DNA of 64,000 nt from Pelomonas margarita (GTDB lineage: Bacteria; Pseudomonadota; Gammaproteobacteria; Burkholderiales; Burkholderiaceae_C). The DNA lies in NCBI RefSeq assembly GCF_043555875.1, contig NZ_JBIGHW010000007.1, positions 1-64,000 on the forward strand, in the 5' to 3' direction. Numbering within the stretch: the first letter of the stretch is position 1; each line of letters starts with the position of its first letter. Both the position numbers and the translations under genes were made by a program. This document shows, in pieces, positions 1 to 9,567 of the stretch. The notes under the pieces are model-generated. The model was not told the DNA's origin and made no database searches. It worked only from the letters and a program-made list of their open reading frames with translations.

Positions 1-128
1 CTCATCGTGGACGATTCAGCTACATTCAAACCAGTTCCTGCGCGCCTCCCCGGCGCCGCCACGGCAAGCTCAGTTTTGCCGTCCACGATCAGCCTGAAAT
101 GGGCGTCCACGATCGCTGAAATACGCAG
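1..128. mobile_element. Repeat-rich end of an insertion sequence (IS21-like?), partial
   Basis: This non-coding end carries a ten-base word, GTCCACGATC, at 81-90 and again at 105-114, each followed by a near-identical GCCTGAAAT/GCTGAAAT tail. The inverse word (ATCGTGGAC) lies at 4-12. A 7-bp hairpin (61-67 with 76-82) lies between them. Spaced terminal repeats of this kind are typical of the ends of IS21-type elements. The adjoining reading frame starts directly after the last repeat and lacks its expected N-terminus, as if the element had inserted into it. No transposase is inside the window, so the family assignment is inference. Confidence 0.45.
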
Positions 129-1205
129 GTGCTGCTGGGGCTGACAGGCAGCCTGATGGTCTGGCAGGCCTCGCTGGACGCGGCGCTCAACCCGGCCTGG
201 TTTCGCGCGCCCGCCTCGGCCTGCGCTGCTTCGGCCACACCGGTGGCCAGCACGCTGAGCCTGCTGGCCGAGCACGCCCCGCGCGCGCGGGCGCAGACCG
301 TGGTCGCCCCACGCGAACCCGGCGCCACCTTCCAGGTGTGGGAGGACCGTGACGCGGCCAGCGGCTGGCGCACCGAGCATTTCATCGACCCCGACTGCGG
401 CCGCTACCTGGGCGCGCGCGAGCGCGGCGCCCTGCGCCTGGATGCAGCCCATGCCGTCCCGCTGCTGTATGAGCTGCACAGCCGGCTGCTCGGCGGCGAG
501 ACCGGGCATGTCATCGCCGGCATCGCGGCCCTGCTTTTCGCCGGGCTCACGCTCACCGGGCTGTGGCTGTCGTGGCCACGCGCGACCGGGCCGCGGCTGA
601 AGGCCTGGGCCCAGGCGCTGAGGGTGCGCTGGCAAGGCCCGCCGGCGCGCCGTTGGTATGAGCTGCACCGGGCCGCAGGGTTGTGGCTGCTGCCGGTGGC
701 GCTCGTGCTCTCGGTGACGGGCGCCGCCCTCGTCTTCCCCAACCCGACCCGCGACGGCGTAGCCGCCGTGCTGCCGTTGCAGCGCCTTGTCAAGCTGTCG
801 ACCCTGCGCGCGCCCGAGGCGACGCCGAGAGCATCAGACACGCCAGGTCCGGACGCCTGGATAGCGGCCGCGCAGCGCGAGTTTCCGGCAGCCCGCTGGT
901 CCCGCCTCACGCTGTCGGCCAAGGGCGCGGTCGAGGTGCGGCTGCTTCAACCGGGCGAGCTGCGCGCAGCCACCGGCTACACGCGTGTGCGCCTGGACCG
1001 CCAAGGCCGCGTGCTGGAGCGCTACGACCCGCTGGCCGCACCGGCCGGCAACCAGGTGGTCGACAGCCTGTTCCCCCTGCACAGCGGCGAAGCGCTCGGC
1101 CTGACGGCACGGCTGATCTGGACGGGATTCGGCCTGCTGCCCGCCACGCTGCTGGGCACGGGCGCCTGGCTGTGGTGGCGCCGCCGGCAGCGGGCGTGCG
1201 CTTGA
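129..1205 (+). CDS. PepSY-associated TM helix protein, 5'-truncated
   Basis: This is a 358-residue inner-membrane protein of the PepSY-TM type (iron-uptake-associated or reductase-like membrane proteins). Three membrane segments are visible at about 127-149, 183-203 and 328-350. Conserved histidines sit in ELHSRL (115-120) and ELHRAAG (178-184). The periplasmic parts contain PepSY-like repeats, for example around 215-300. Family members normally begin with a basic stretch (RRLHRWLG-like) and a full first helix. Here the frame opens with a GTG inside the end of that helix (LLGLTGSLMVW), directly against the IS-like repeats, so roughly 20-40 N-terminal residues appear lost. The function cannot be assigned further and the remnant is probably inactive. 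Confidence 0.7.
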   Translation: MLLGLTGSLMVWQASLDAALNPAWFRAPASACAASATPVASTLSLLAEHAPRARAQTVVAPREPGATFQVWEDRDAASGWRTEHFIDPDCGRYLGARERGALRLDAAHAVPLLYELHSRLLGGETGHVIAGIAALLFAGLTLTGLWLSWPRATGPRLKAWAQALRVRWQGPPARRWYELHRAAGLWLLPVALVLSVTGAALVFPNPTRDGVAAVLPLQRLVKLSTLRAPEATPRASDTPGPDAWIAAAQREFPAARWSRLTLSAKGAVEVRLLQPGELRAATGYTRVRLDRQGRVLERYDPLAAPAGNQVVDSLFPLHSGEALGLTARLIWTGFGLLPATLLGTGAWLWWRRRQRACA

Positions 1206-1327
1206 GCCACGAGGGCCTGCAGGCTCTTCCGTGCCGATGTAGCGAGTGATCATGCCGGCCCGGTGTGGCAGCAGCGGGCCTCCAGCTGGGGCGCCGATGC
1301 GCTGGAGAGTCGCAACGGCACGCTCGC

Positions 1328-2260
1328 TCAGGCCGCCACCGGCTCCACCGTCACCCCGACCTTCAACGTCGCCACGCCGCCCCCCCGCAGCACCCCACGC
1401 AGCGGCGCCACGTCCGCGTAGTCCCGCCCCCAGGCCAGCGTCACATGGTCCAGATTGGCAGGCACGGCGTTGGTCGGGTCCAGCGCCAGCCAGCCCTGCT
1501 CGGGGCACCACAGCTCCACCCAGGCGTGCGACGCGTCGGCACCCACCAGCTTGGGAACGCCCGGCAGCGGCCGCGTCAGCAGATAGCCCGACACATAGCG
1601 CGCCGCCAGCCCCAGCGCGCGGCAGGCGGCAATGAAGACATGGGCGAAGTCCTGGCAAACGCCGCTGCGCTGCGCCAGCGCGTCGGCAGCGCGCGTGACC
1701 ACCGTCGTGCTGTGCGGCAGGTAGCGCAGGTCGGCGTGGATCTGGTGCATCAGCGCCAGACCCGCTGCGGCCAGCGTGCGGCCGGGCAGGAAGGCGCGGC
1801 GAGCATAGGCGGCCAGCGCCTCGTCGGGCGACGCATAGGCCGAGGCCAGCGCGAACTCATCGGCCTCCTGCAGCCCCCGGCCGGCGCGATAGCGCAAGCC
1901 ACGCGCGACAGCCTCCCACGCCGGGCCGCGGTTTGGATCCGGGGCGGGACGGTCCTGCAGCTCGACGACGAAGCGGCTGTCGACGATGAGCTCCTCATGC
2001 ACGCGCGCATGGCCGAAGCTCAGGTGGCGGTTGCCCCAGGGGTCGCGGCGCAGATGGGGCGCCAGCGCGGCGGCGTCCAGCGCGACACTCTCGATGCCCC
2101 AGGCGTCGGGCAGCGGGTCGATGGATAGCTGCCAGCCGGCCACACGCTGCCAGGGCGTCTCGCGCGGGGCCAGGCAGGCGGTGTGGTGCGCCCACTCCAC
2201 CGCAGCCCCGTAGGTGTAGTCGGTGACGTGGTGGACAGACAGCGTCACCGTCATTGCCAC
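1328..2260 (-). CDS. Transglutaminase-like cysteine peptidase family protein
   Basis: This 310-residue cytoplasmic protein has an N-terminal bacterial transglutaminase-associated beta region (about 5-105) and a transglutaminase core (about 150-270). The catalytic triad is visible: Cys202 in GVCQDFAHVF, His245 in DASHAWVE and Asp261 in LDPTN. Bacterial homologues are thought to act as peptidases or amide-bond-forming enzymes rather than protein cross-linkers. Its start overlaps the end of the upstream ATP-grasp/alpha-E fusion gene by 10 bp, so the two are translationally coupled. It is the last gene of the minus-strand cluster. The substrate is unknown. Confidence 0.85.
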   Translation of the reverse strand: MAMTVTLSVHHVTDYTYGAAVEWAHHTACLAPRETPWQRVAGWQLSIDPLPDAWGIESVALDAAALAPHLRRDPWGNRHLSFGHARVHEELIVDSRFVVELQDRPAPDPNRGPAWEAVARGLRYRAGRGLQEADEFALASAYASPDEALAAYARRAFLPGRTLAAAGLALMHQIHADLRYLPHSTTVVTRAADALAQRSGVCQDFAHVFIAACRALGLAARYVSGYLLTRPLPGVPKLVGADASHAWVELWCPEQGWLALDPTNAVPANLDHVTLAWGRDYADVAPLRGVLRGGGVATLKVGVTVEPVAA

Positions 2261-4923
2261 ACCCGCTGCTCGGCGCCTGTGACATGCGCGAAATAGCGGT
2301 GGCTCAGCACCGACGACAACTCGCCCGCCTGCGCGGCCGCGCGACGCAGTTGCTGCACGAGCAGCGGCGCGGATGCGGTCAGCCCGGCCAGCGGCCAGGC
2401 CTCGGGGACGGGCAGCTCACTCACGACGCCGGCGGCCCAGGCGGGGTCGTGACGGGCCAGCTTGTTGAATCGCTCGCGCAGCGTGCGTGCCACCCAGGCC
2501 AGCGAGCGTGGGTTGTCGGTGTTGTGCACCAGCAGGTGCAGCAGCGGCGCGGCCTCCCGGCGGGCCTGGAACTGGGCGCGGAAGGTGATGGTGGAGTCGA
2601 ACACACCCAGCAGCAGCGCGAAGCCGTCCTCGGTGAGGGCCAGGGGCTGTGCGCCCGGGCCGGTCTGCTCGAAGGCCTCGGCCAGCACCTCGGCGTGGAA
2701 GGACAGCCGCTCGATCTGCCGGCCGATGGACAGCAGCCGCCAGCCGTCGTCGCGGGTCATGCGGTCGGTCTGCACACCGGTGATGGCGGCCAGGTGGGTG
2801 TCGGCGCGCGCCAGCACGTTGAGCACGTCGGTCATCGGCAGGGCGTGGGCCGGGCGGTCCAGCACAGCGCGCAGGTGCTGCTCGAACTGGGCCGCCGCCT
2901 CGTGGATGAGCCGCCAGGCCTCGGGCGACAGCCGCTCGCGCAGCGCCTGGGCGCAGCCCTGCAGCGCGCGCAGGTTCCAGCCCACGCTGTGGATGCCCGA
3001 GCCCGGCAGCAGCGCGCCCAGCAGCGCGCGCTCGAAGCCGCGCGGGTCGTCCTGCGCATGCGGTGCGTCCGCGCCGACGAGGCTGTGGCGGCGCGCCAGC
3101 GCATCCAGCAGCGGCAGCATGGGTGCCGGCATGGCGCCGCGCTGCACCATGACGCTGGCCTCGATGACATGGCGCGCCAGCCGCGCGCTGTTCTCGGCCC
3201 GCTCGGCGTAGCGGCCCAGCCAGAACAGGTTCTCGGCGGCGCGGCTGGTGACGGTCCAGTGCGCGTCACGCAGGTCGGTAGCCTGCAACGGTTGCGACAG
3301 CAAGGTGGTGCGGTCCACCTCGCCGTCGGTCATGACCCAGGTGTCGGCGCTCAAGGACCCACGCTGGATGGACAGCCACGCGTCGGCCAGCGGGTCGCGC
3401 CGCGGCGCTACGCGCGTGAGGCCGCCAGGCAGCACCTTCCAGCCGCCCTGCCCGTCGGTCAGCGCGAACACGCGCAGCACGGCCACGCGCGGCTCCAGCG
3501 CGCCGCGCACCCACACGGGCTGCTTGGTCGGCTTGACGCGCGCCTGCAGCGTGTAGGCCGTGGGGTCGGCGTCGATGCGCTCGGCAAGCGCCTGCAGTTC
3601 GCGCTCGCCCAGCTCGGCCGCCACCACCGGCGCGAAATGCCGCGTGGTGGCGCTGGCCGAGAAGGTGGGCACGACAACAAACTCCGCCAGGCGCGGCCGC
3701 AGCGCGCGCCATGCACTTTCCTCGCCGCACCACCAGCTCTGGATGGCCGGCAGCTTCAGCGGCTCGCCCAGCAGCCGCTCGGCCACGGCGGGCCAGAAGG
3801 CGGTGAGGCCGGGGCTCTCCAGCCAGCCGGCGCCCGGCACGTTGGCGATGACGACCTCGCCCGCGCGTGCCGCCTGCAGCAGGCCCGGCACGCCGAGGAT
3901 GGACTCGGGGCGCAGCTCCAGTGGGTCCAGCCAGGTGTCGTCCACGCGGCGCAGCAGCACGTGCACGCGCTCGAGGCCGGCCAGCGTCTTCAGGTAGACC
4001 TTGTCGGCGCGCACGGTCAGGTCGGCGCCTTCCACCAGCGTGATACCGAGGTAGCGCGCGAGGAAGGCCTGCTCGAAGTAGGTTTCGTTGCGCGGCCCCG
4101 GCGTCAGCAGCGCCACGCGGGCCTGGGGGCTGCGCTCCCCGGCGGGCGACAGCTTCACCAGCGCCTGGATGAAGTCGCGGTAGCTGGCGGCCAGCCGCTG
4201 CACCTGCATCTGCCGAAAGGCCTCGGGGAACTGCTGCGCAATGATGAGCCGGTTCTCCAGCACATAGCCCAGGCCCGACGCTGCCTGCGTGCGCTGGCCC
4301 ACCACCCACCAGTGGCCGTCGCTGGCGCGGGTCAGGTCAAAGGCAAGCACGTGCAGGTGCACGTCCCCGGGCGGGCGGCTGCCGTGCATAGCACGCAGGT
4401 ATTGCGGATGGGCCAGCACCAGCGACGCCGGCAGCAGCCCTTCCTTGAGCAGGTGGCGCTCGCCGTAGGTGTCGGCCATGACGGCCTCCAGCAGCCGCGC
4501 GCGCTGCAGGATGCCGGCCTCGATGTCGCGCCACTCGCCCGGCTCGATAAGCATGGGCAGCAGCTCCAGCGGCCAGTGGCGGGCCAGCGCACCTTCGGTG
4601 CCCTCCTGGCCGGGCAGCGGGGGGGCGTCGCTGTGCACGTTGTAGCTGGCGCCATCTTCCAGCACGCGGCGCTGCACGCGCAGCGTCTTGGCCGACAGCT
4701 CCTGCCAGCCGGCGGCCGCGCCGGCCTGGAAAAAGCGCTGCCAGCGCGGCGCCAGGCCGGCCTGCGGCTCGCCCGGTTGGTTGACCTGGCCGGTCAGCTC
4801 ATAGAAGTGCCCGTCGCGGCTGCGCAGCGCGCTAGCGCCCGCCTGCACCAGCGGATCGGGCGCACCGGGGTCGTCCGGCTCATCGGGGAGCAGGCTCCAC
4901 TGGCTGGGGGTGGGCTCGGACAT
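2251..4923 (-). CDS. Circularly permuted ATP-grasp / alpha-E domain fusion protein
   Basis: This is an 890-residue two-part protein. Residues about 40-540 form a circularly permuted ATP-grasp region (type 2, DUF404/DUF407-like), recognisable by LTPGPRNETYFEQAFLA-type and LPGGLTRVA-type stretches. Residues about 559-880 form an alpha-E domain opening with SRAAENLFWLGRYAERAEN. ATP-grasp enzymes make amide bonds using ATP, and the alpha-E domain is a helical partner of unknown activity. The frame stays open upstream, but ATG 4923 is chosen because longer starts would run into the preceding hydrolase gene. The same two domains occur as separate genes at 10028-12422, so the window holds a fused and a split version. 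Confidence 0.88.
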   Translation of the reverse strand: MSEPTPSQWSLLPDEPDDPGAPDPLVQAGASALRSRDGHFYELTGQVNQPGEPQAGLAPRWQRFFQAGAAAGWQELSAKTLRVQRRVLEDGASYNVHSDAPPLPGQEGTEGALARHWPLELLPMLIEPGEWRDIEAGILQRARLLEAVMADTYGERHLLKEGLLPASLVLAHPQYLRAMHGSRPPGDVHLHVLAFDLTRASDGHWWVVGQRTQAASGLGYVLENRLIIAQQFPEAFRQMQVQRLAASYRDFIQALVKLSPAGERSPQARVALLTPGPRNETYFEQAFLARYLGITLVEGADLTVRADKVYLKTLAGLERVHVLLRRVDDTWLDPLELRPESILGVPGLLQAARAGEVVIANVPGAGWLESPGLTAFWPAVAERLLGEPLKLPAIQSWWCGEESAWRALRPRLAEFVVVPTFSASATTRHFAPVVAAELGERELQALAERIDADPTAYTLQARVKPTKQPVWVRGALEPRVAVLRVFALTDGQGGWKVLPGGLTRVAPRRDPLADAWLSIQRGSLSADTWVMTDGEVDRTTLLSQPLQATDLRDAHWTVTSRAAENLFWLGRYAERAENSARLARHVIEASVMVQRGAMPAPMLPLLDALARRHSLVGADAPHAQDDPRGFERALLGALLPGSGIHSVGWNLRALQGCAQALRERLSPEAWRLIHEAAAQFEQHLRAVLDRPAHALPMTDVLNVLARADTHLAAITGVQTDRMTRDDGWRLLSIGRQIERLSFHAEVLAEAFEQTGPGAQPLALTEDGFALLLGVFDSTITFRAQFQARREAAPLLHLLVHNTDNPRSLAWVARTLRERFNKLARHDPAWAAGVVSELPVPEAWPLAGLTASAPLLVQQLRRAAAQAGELSSVLSHRYFAHVTGAEQRVWQ

Positions 4924-4972
4924 GGCGCGGATCTGGGGAGGGACGGGATTGTCAAGCAATCCCTGACCACGG

Positions 4973-5818
4973 CTAGGCGAGGAAGCCGCGCAGCACGCAC
5001 TCGGCCGCAGCCGGGTCGTCGCGCCAGGCGCCATGGCCCACGCCGGGAAAGCGCACCAAGCCGGCCAGCCACTGCGGCGGTATGGCGGCCGCGATCTCGG
5101 CCGCGTCCTCCGGCGGCGTGACGGGGTCCTGTTCACCCGCCATCACCAACACGGGACATTGCACATTCGCCAGACCGGGCCGCAGGTCCATGCCGGGCAG
5201 CTCGGTGCGGGTGTGCTCGAACAGGATGTCGGGCTTGAACTGCATCCAGCCACCGGCGTCAGGCGGCTTGGGCTGCGTGTTGTAGAGATGGCGGCAGTGC
5301 TGCTCGTACGCCGCCCAGGTGTCGGGGCCCGGGCGCTCCCAGAAGTCGCGCGTGGCCTGGGCCGCGGCCGGCCCGCCCAGGGCACCGAAGCGCTCGATCT
5401 TGCGCGCCAGGCCGAAGTGGTGCGAGGTGCTGGACAGCACGACCTTGCTCGGGTGCGCCGGGTGACGCGCAAGATAGTGCTGCGCGACGAAGCCGCCGAA
5501 GCTCTGGCCCAGCACGATGGGCTTCTCGATGCCCAGCGCCTCGCACAGTCGCACGACATCATCGGCGAAGACGTCCAGCCGCATCTCGTCCAGCGGCCGC
5601 GGGCTGCTGCGGCCATGGCCGCGCTGGTCGAAGTAGACGACCTGGCAGAGGTCCGTGAAGCGGCTGAAGAAGGGCCGGAAGCCCGTGTGGTCGAAGCCGG
5701 GGCCGCCATGGATGAGCAGCAGCGTCGGCCGCTCCTTCAGCGCACGCCCCTCGGGCACGTGACCCAGGCCTTCGATGTCGAAGAACAGGCGGACGCCGGG
5801 TTGGATCTCGATGTGCAT
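4973..5818 (-). CDS. Alpha/beta hydrolase, proline iminopeptidase-like
   Basis: This 281-residue hydrolase has the features of the proline iminopeptidase/S33-like branch. It carries an oxyanion HGGPG (37-41), DQRGHGRS (64-71), nucleophile Ser106 in GQSFGG, acid Asp231 in GEQDPVTP and His262 in GVGHGAW. No signal peptide is seen. It lies between the DUF2126 gene and the ATP-grasp/alpha-E fusion on the same strand, with gaps of about 50-80 bp. It is therefore probably co-transcribed and may hydrolyse a peptide or ester intermediate of that cluster (inference). It could equally be an unrelated aminopeptidase. Confidence 0.85.
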   Translation of the reverse strand: MHIEIQPGVRLFFDIEGLGHVPEGRALKERPTLLLIHGGPGFDHTGFRPFFSRFTDLCQVVYFDQRGHGRSSPRPLDEMRLDVFADDVVRLCEALGIEKPIVLGQSFGGFVAQHYLARHPAHPSKVVLSSTSHHFGLARKIERFGALGGPAAAQATRDFWERPGPDTWAAYEQHCRHLYNTQPKPPDAGGWMQFKPDILFEHTRTELPGMDLRPGLANVQCPVLVMAGEQDPVTPPEDAAEIAAAIPPQWLAGLVRFPGVGHGAWRDDPAAAECVLRGFLA

Positions 5819-5894
5819 GGCGGAAGCGCTCGGACACCGCGCGCGGCCAAGCGGCCCGGCGGCGAAAGAGTGGTCGTGGCAGGTTGGCAGCGCG

Positions 5895-8800
5895 TCAGGA
5901 TACTTTGCGCAGATCCAGCGTGAACGGGAACTCCAGGCTGCGTTGCGGCTCGCCCACCTCGACGCGACCAGGCGTGTGGCCGTGCGACGTGAAGCGCGCC
6001 AAGCGGCGGCTCTCGGCCTCGTAGGCGTTGACGGGCAGCGTCGCGTAGTTGCGGCCGCCCGGGTGGGCGACGTAGTAGCGGCAGCCCCCCAGCGACTTCT
6101 GCTGCCAGGTGTCGACGAGGTCCAGCGTCAGCGGCGCGTGGATGCCGATGGTGGGGTGCAGCGCCGACGGCGGCAGCCACGCGCGGTAGCGCACGCCGGC
6201 CACGAACTCACCGACGCGGCCGGTGGGCTGCAGCGGCAGCGGCTGGCCGTTGACGGTGATGCGGTGGCGCGGATCGACGAGGCCGCTGACGTGCACCTCC
6301 AGCCGCTCCAGCGATGCGTCCACATAGCGCACCGTGCCGCCAGCCGAGCCCTCCTCGCCCATCACATGCCAGGGCTCGAGCGCGCCGCGCAGCGTCACGT
6401 GCACGCCGCGCGCAGCGAACTCGCCCAGCTTGGGGAAGCGGAACTCGACATGCGGCGCGAACCAGGCGGCATCCAGCGCGTAGCCGGCGTCCTGCATGTC
6501 CTGCATGACGTCGGCAAAGTCGTCGCGCACGAAGTGCGGCAGCAGCCAGCGGTCGTGCAGCTCAGTGCCCCAGCGCACCAGCGGCGCGCGGTAGGGCGCC
6601 TTCCAGAAGCGGGCGATCAGCGCGCGCAGTAGCAGCTGCTGCACGATGCTCATGCGCGCATGCGGCGGCATCTCGAAGGCACGCAACTCCAGCAGGCCCA
6701 GGCGGCCGGTCGACGAGTCCGGCGAGTAGAGCTTGTCGATGCAGAACTCGCTGCGGTGCGTGTTGCCGGTCACGTCAACCAGCACGTTGCGCAGCGTACG
6801 GTCGATGAGCCAGGGCGGCACATCCTCGCCGTGGCGATCGGCCAGCTTGTGGATCTCGGCCAGCGCGATCTCCAGCTCGCGCAGCTGGTCGTTGCGCGCC
6901 TCGTCCACGCGCGGCGCCTGGCTGGTCGGGCCGATGAAGAGGCCGCTGAAGAGGTAGCTCAGCGACGGGTGGTTGTGCCAGTAGGCCAGCAGCGAGGCCA
7001 GCAGCGACGGGCGCCGCAGAAAGGGCGAGTCCGCCGGCGTGGCGCCGCCCAGCACGAAGTGGTTGCCGCCGCCGGTGCCGCTGTGGCGGCCGTCCATCAT
7101 GAACTTCTCGCTGGACAGGCGGGTCTGCCGCGCGGCCTCATACAGGAACTCGGTGTGCTGCACCAGCTCGCACCAGTTGTGCGCCGGGTGGATGTTGACC
7201 TCGATGACGCCGGGGTCCGGCGTGACGGCCAGCAGCTTCAGGCGCGGGTCACGCGGCGGCGGGTAGCCCTCCAGCACGATCTTGAAGCCGGTGTCCTCGC
7301 AGGCGGCCTCCACGGCAGCCAGCAGCTCCAAGTAGTGCTCCAGCTTTTCCAGCGGCGGCATGAAGACGTACAGCACGCCGCTGGCCTGGCCGGTGGCCTC
7401 GGCCGCGGGGCCGTTGGCACGACGCGGATCGCGCGCCTCGACGCACAGCGCCGTGCGCGTGATCCAGTGCGCGCTCTCGAAGCGCACCGGCGCGCTGGCA
7501 TCGGCCGACGGCGGCCAGGGCGAATCGCCCGGCGCGAAGCCGGCGCTGGCGCTGCCCGCAGCCGCCGCTCCCACACCGAGCCGCAGCCCCTGTGCAGGGC
7601 CGGTGGATGTGACGCCCTGCACCTGCGCCTTCAGCGCGGCCGAGGCCGGCAGCATGCCGCGCGGCGCGAACGGGTCCTGCGCTATCAGGTAGGGGAAGTC
7701 GCTCTTGCCCACCCACGGCAGCGAATCCAACGGCAGCCGCCAGCCCATCGGCGAGTCGCCAGGGTGCAAATACAGGCGGTCGTCACGCAGGAACCAAGGG
7801 CCGGTCTGCCAGCGTGGGCCAGCCAGCGCTGGCGCATCGCCGCTGTGGCGCAGCGGCAGCACGTAGCCGACGACGTGGGTCAAGCCCTGGTCGAACACGC
7901 GGCGCAGGCGCGTGCGCTCCATCTCGTCGTCGACGCGCGAGTCGAACGGGTCGACGTTGACGGGCAGCCGGCGCTCCCGCCACAGGTAGTAGAAGGTGTC
8001 CTCGTAGCCAGGCCGCACGTGGGTGTCGGGCACACCCAGCCGCGCGGTCAGCGCGCCCATGAAAGTCTCGGCGTGCTCGCTGGTGTAGGCGTGGCCTTCG
8101 CGCTCGTCGGCGAACCAGTCGGGGTTGCGCCAGCAGGGCTGGCCATCGGCGCGCCAGTAGATGGACAGCGCCCAGCGCGGCAACTGCTCGCCGGGGTACC
8201 ACTTGCCCTGGCCGAAATGCAGGAAGCCGCCCTGGCCGTATTCGTCACGCAGGCGGTGCGTGAGCTGCTGGGCGTACAGCCGCTTGGTGGGGCCCAGCGC
8301 CTCGGTGTTCCATTCGGGCGCGTCGCGGTCTTCCACGGCCACGAAGGTGGGCTCACCGCCCATCGTCAGGCGCACGTCGCCAGCTCGCAGCTCGGCGTCG
8401 ACCTGCTCGCCGAGCTTGAGAACGTCGGCCCATTGGGCGTCGGTGTAAGGCTTGGTCACGCGCGGCGACTCGTAGATGCGCGTGACGTTCATCTCATGGC
8501 CGAACTCGACCTCGCTCTCGTCCACCGCGCCGCTGATGGGCGCCGCGCTGCCGGGCGTGGGCGTGGCCGCGAGCGGGATGTGGCCCTCGCCGGCCAGCAA
8601 ACCCGACGTCGGGTCCAGGCCTATCCATCCGGCGCCGGGCAGGTAGACCTCGCACCAGGCGTGCAGATCCGTAAAGTCGACTTCTGTACCGCTGGGGCCG
8701 TCCAGCGCCTTCTCGTCGGGCGTGAGCTGAATCAGGTAGCCGGACACGAAGCGCGCCGCCAAGCCCAGGTGGCGCAGCAGCTCGACGAGCAGCCAGCCGG

Positions 8801-9347
8801 AGTCGCGGCAGGAGCCGGAGCCCTTCTGCAGTGTCTCCTCGGGCGTCTGGACGCCGGGTTCCAGGCGGATCAGATAGGACACGCTGTTCTGCACGCGCTG
8901 GTTCAAATCGACGAGGAAGTCGATGGTGGCGCGCTCGGTGCGGGGGATGTCCTTCAGGTAGGCCGCCAGCAGCGGCGTGGCCGGCTGTGCCTGCAGATAG
9001 GGCGCCAGCTCGACCTGCTGGGACTCGTCGTAGGTGAACGGGACGGTCTGTGCGTGGGGTTCCAGGAAGAAGTCGAACGGGTTGTAGACGGCCATCTCGG
9101 CGACAAGGTCCACCGTGACGGTGAACTCGGTCGTCTTTTCGGGGAAGACGAGGCGGGCCAGGTAGTTAGCGAACGGGTCCTGCTGCCAGTTGATGAAGTG
9201 TTTGACGGGCTCGACCCGCAGCGAGTAGCTGAGGATGGGCGTACGGCAGTGCGGCGCGGGGCGCAGGCGGATGACCTGCGGGCCGAGCTGCACGGGGCGG
9301 TCGTACTTGTAGCGGGTGACGTGTTTGAGGGCGACGTGGATGCTCAT
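5895..9347 (-). CDS. Large transglutaminase-like protein with DUF2126 domain
   Basis: This is a 1150-residue protein. The N-terminal bacterial transglutaminase_N region (about 3-90) precedes a transglutaminase core with Cys180 (GSGSCRDSG), His229 (DLHAWCE) and Asp245 (LDPTSG). The long remainder (about 350-1140) matches the DUF2126 type, with conserved stretches such as MGGEPTFV and DGRHSGTGGGNHF. DUF2126 is regarded as a glutamine-synthetase-related (COOH-NH2 ligase) amidoligase fold, so one chain may both cleave and form amide bonds (family knowledge, not tested). The chosen ATG 9347 fits the family N-terminus SIHVALKHVTRYKYD. An upstream extension would translate the intergenic repeat. Confidence 0.88.
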   Translation of the reverse strand: MSIHVALKHVTRYKYDRPVQLGPQVIRLRPAPHCRTPILSYSLRVEPVKHFINWQQDPFANYLARLVFPEKTTEFTVTVDLVAEMAVYNPFDFFLEPHAQTVPFTYDESQQVELAPYLQAQPATPLLAAYLKDIPRTERATIDFLVDLNQRVQNSVSYLIRLEPGVQTPEETLQKGSGSCRDSGWLLVELLRHLGLAARFVSGYLIQLTPDEKALDGPSGTEVDFTDLHAWCEVYLPGAGWIGLDPTSGLLAGEGHIPLAATPTPGSAAPISGAVDESEVEFGHEMNVTRIYESPRVTKPYTDAQWADVLKLGEQVDAELRAGDVRLTMGGEPTFVAVEDRDAPEWNTEALGPTKRLYAQQLTHRLRDEYGQGGFLHFGQGKWYPGEQLPRWALSIYWRADGQPCWRNPDWFADEREGHAYTSEHAETFMGALTARLGVPDTHVRPGYEDTFYYLWRERRLPVNVDPFDSRVDDEMERTRLRRVFDQGLTHVVGYVLPLRHSGDAPALAGPRWQTGPWFLRDDRLYLHPGDSPMGWRLPLDSLPWVGKSDFPYLIAQDPFAPRGMLPASAALKAQVQGVTSTGPAQGLRLGVGAAAAGSASAGFAPGDSPWPPSADASAPVRFESAHWITRTALCVEARDPRRANGPAAEATGQASGVLYVFMPPLEKLEHYLELLAAVEAACEDTGFKIVLEGYPPPRDPRLKLLAVTPDPGVIEVNIHPAHNWCELVQHTEFLYEAARQTRLSSEKFMMDGRHSGTGGGNHFVLGGATPADSPFLRRPSLLASLLAYWHNHPSLSYLFSGLFIGPTSQAPRVDEARNDQLRELEIALAEIHKLADRHGEDVPPWLIDRTLRNVLVDVTGNTHRSEFCIDKLYSPDSSTGRLGLLELRAFEMPPHARMSIVQQLLLRALIARFWKAPYRAPLVRWGTELHDRWLLPHFVRDDFADVMQDMQDAGYALDAAWFAPHVEFRFPKLGEFAARGVHVTLRGALEPWHVMGEEGSAGGTVRYVDASLERLEVHVSGLVDPRHRITVNGQPLPLQPTGRVGEFVAGVRYRAWLPPSALHPTIGIHAPLTLDLVDTWQQKSLGGCRYYVAHPGGRNYATLPVNAYEAESRRLARFTSHGHTPGRVEVGEPQRSLEFPFTLDLRKVS

Positions 9348-9400
9348 GGGTGGGTCATCGCTGCAAGGCGATGCTTTCTCTGAGATTGGATTGATGGCCA

Positions 9401-9567
9401 GGCCCGTGCCGGGATTTCGCCCCGGCGGGCGACCTACTTTCTGGACCGCCAGAAAGTAGGCAAAGAGCTCCCCCCGACCGCACCGCCCTCGCTGCGCTCG
9501 GATGCCCGAGCAACGCAAGCCCCGAAGCCCCACGCCGAACTCGCGCCGCTACGCTCTGCTCAAACAG
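9401..9567 (-). repeat. Structured intergenic repeat, copy A (minus orientation)
   Basis: This unit of about 167 bp, read on the minus strand, runs from CTGTTTGAGC (9567 downward) through a GC-rich body to a strong hairpin with 12-bp arms (9433-9444 and 9449-9460). It ends in CGCCCGCCGGGGCGA-like sequence and GGGCC. It matches copy B (9803-9972) along its length in inverted orientation. One frame reads as an apparent peptide with FAYFLAVQK, a common source of spurious short ORFs, and I do not call it coding. Confidence 0.8.

Noticed and set aside
2254..5121. A 955-codon open frame on the plus strand
   Set aside because: It is antisense to the ATP-grasp/alpha-E gene and is rich in Arg, Gly and Ala without family motifs. 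Long antisense frames are expected at this GC content.
6660..9383. A 907-codon open frame on the plus strand
   Set aside because: It is antisense to the DUF2126 gene and its translation has no recognisable domain.
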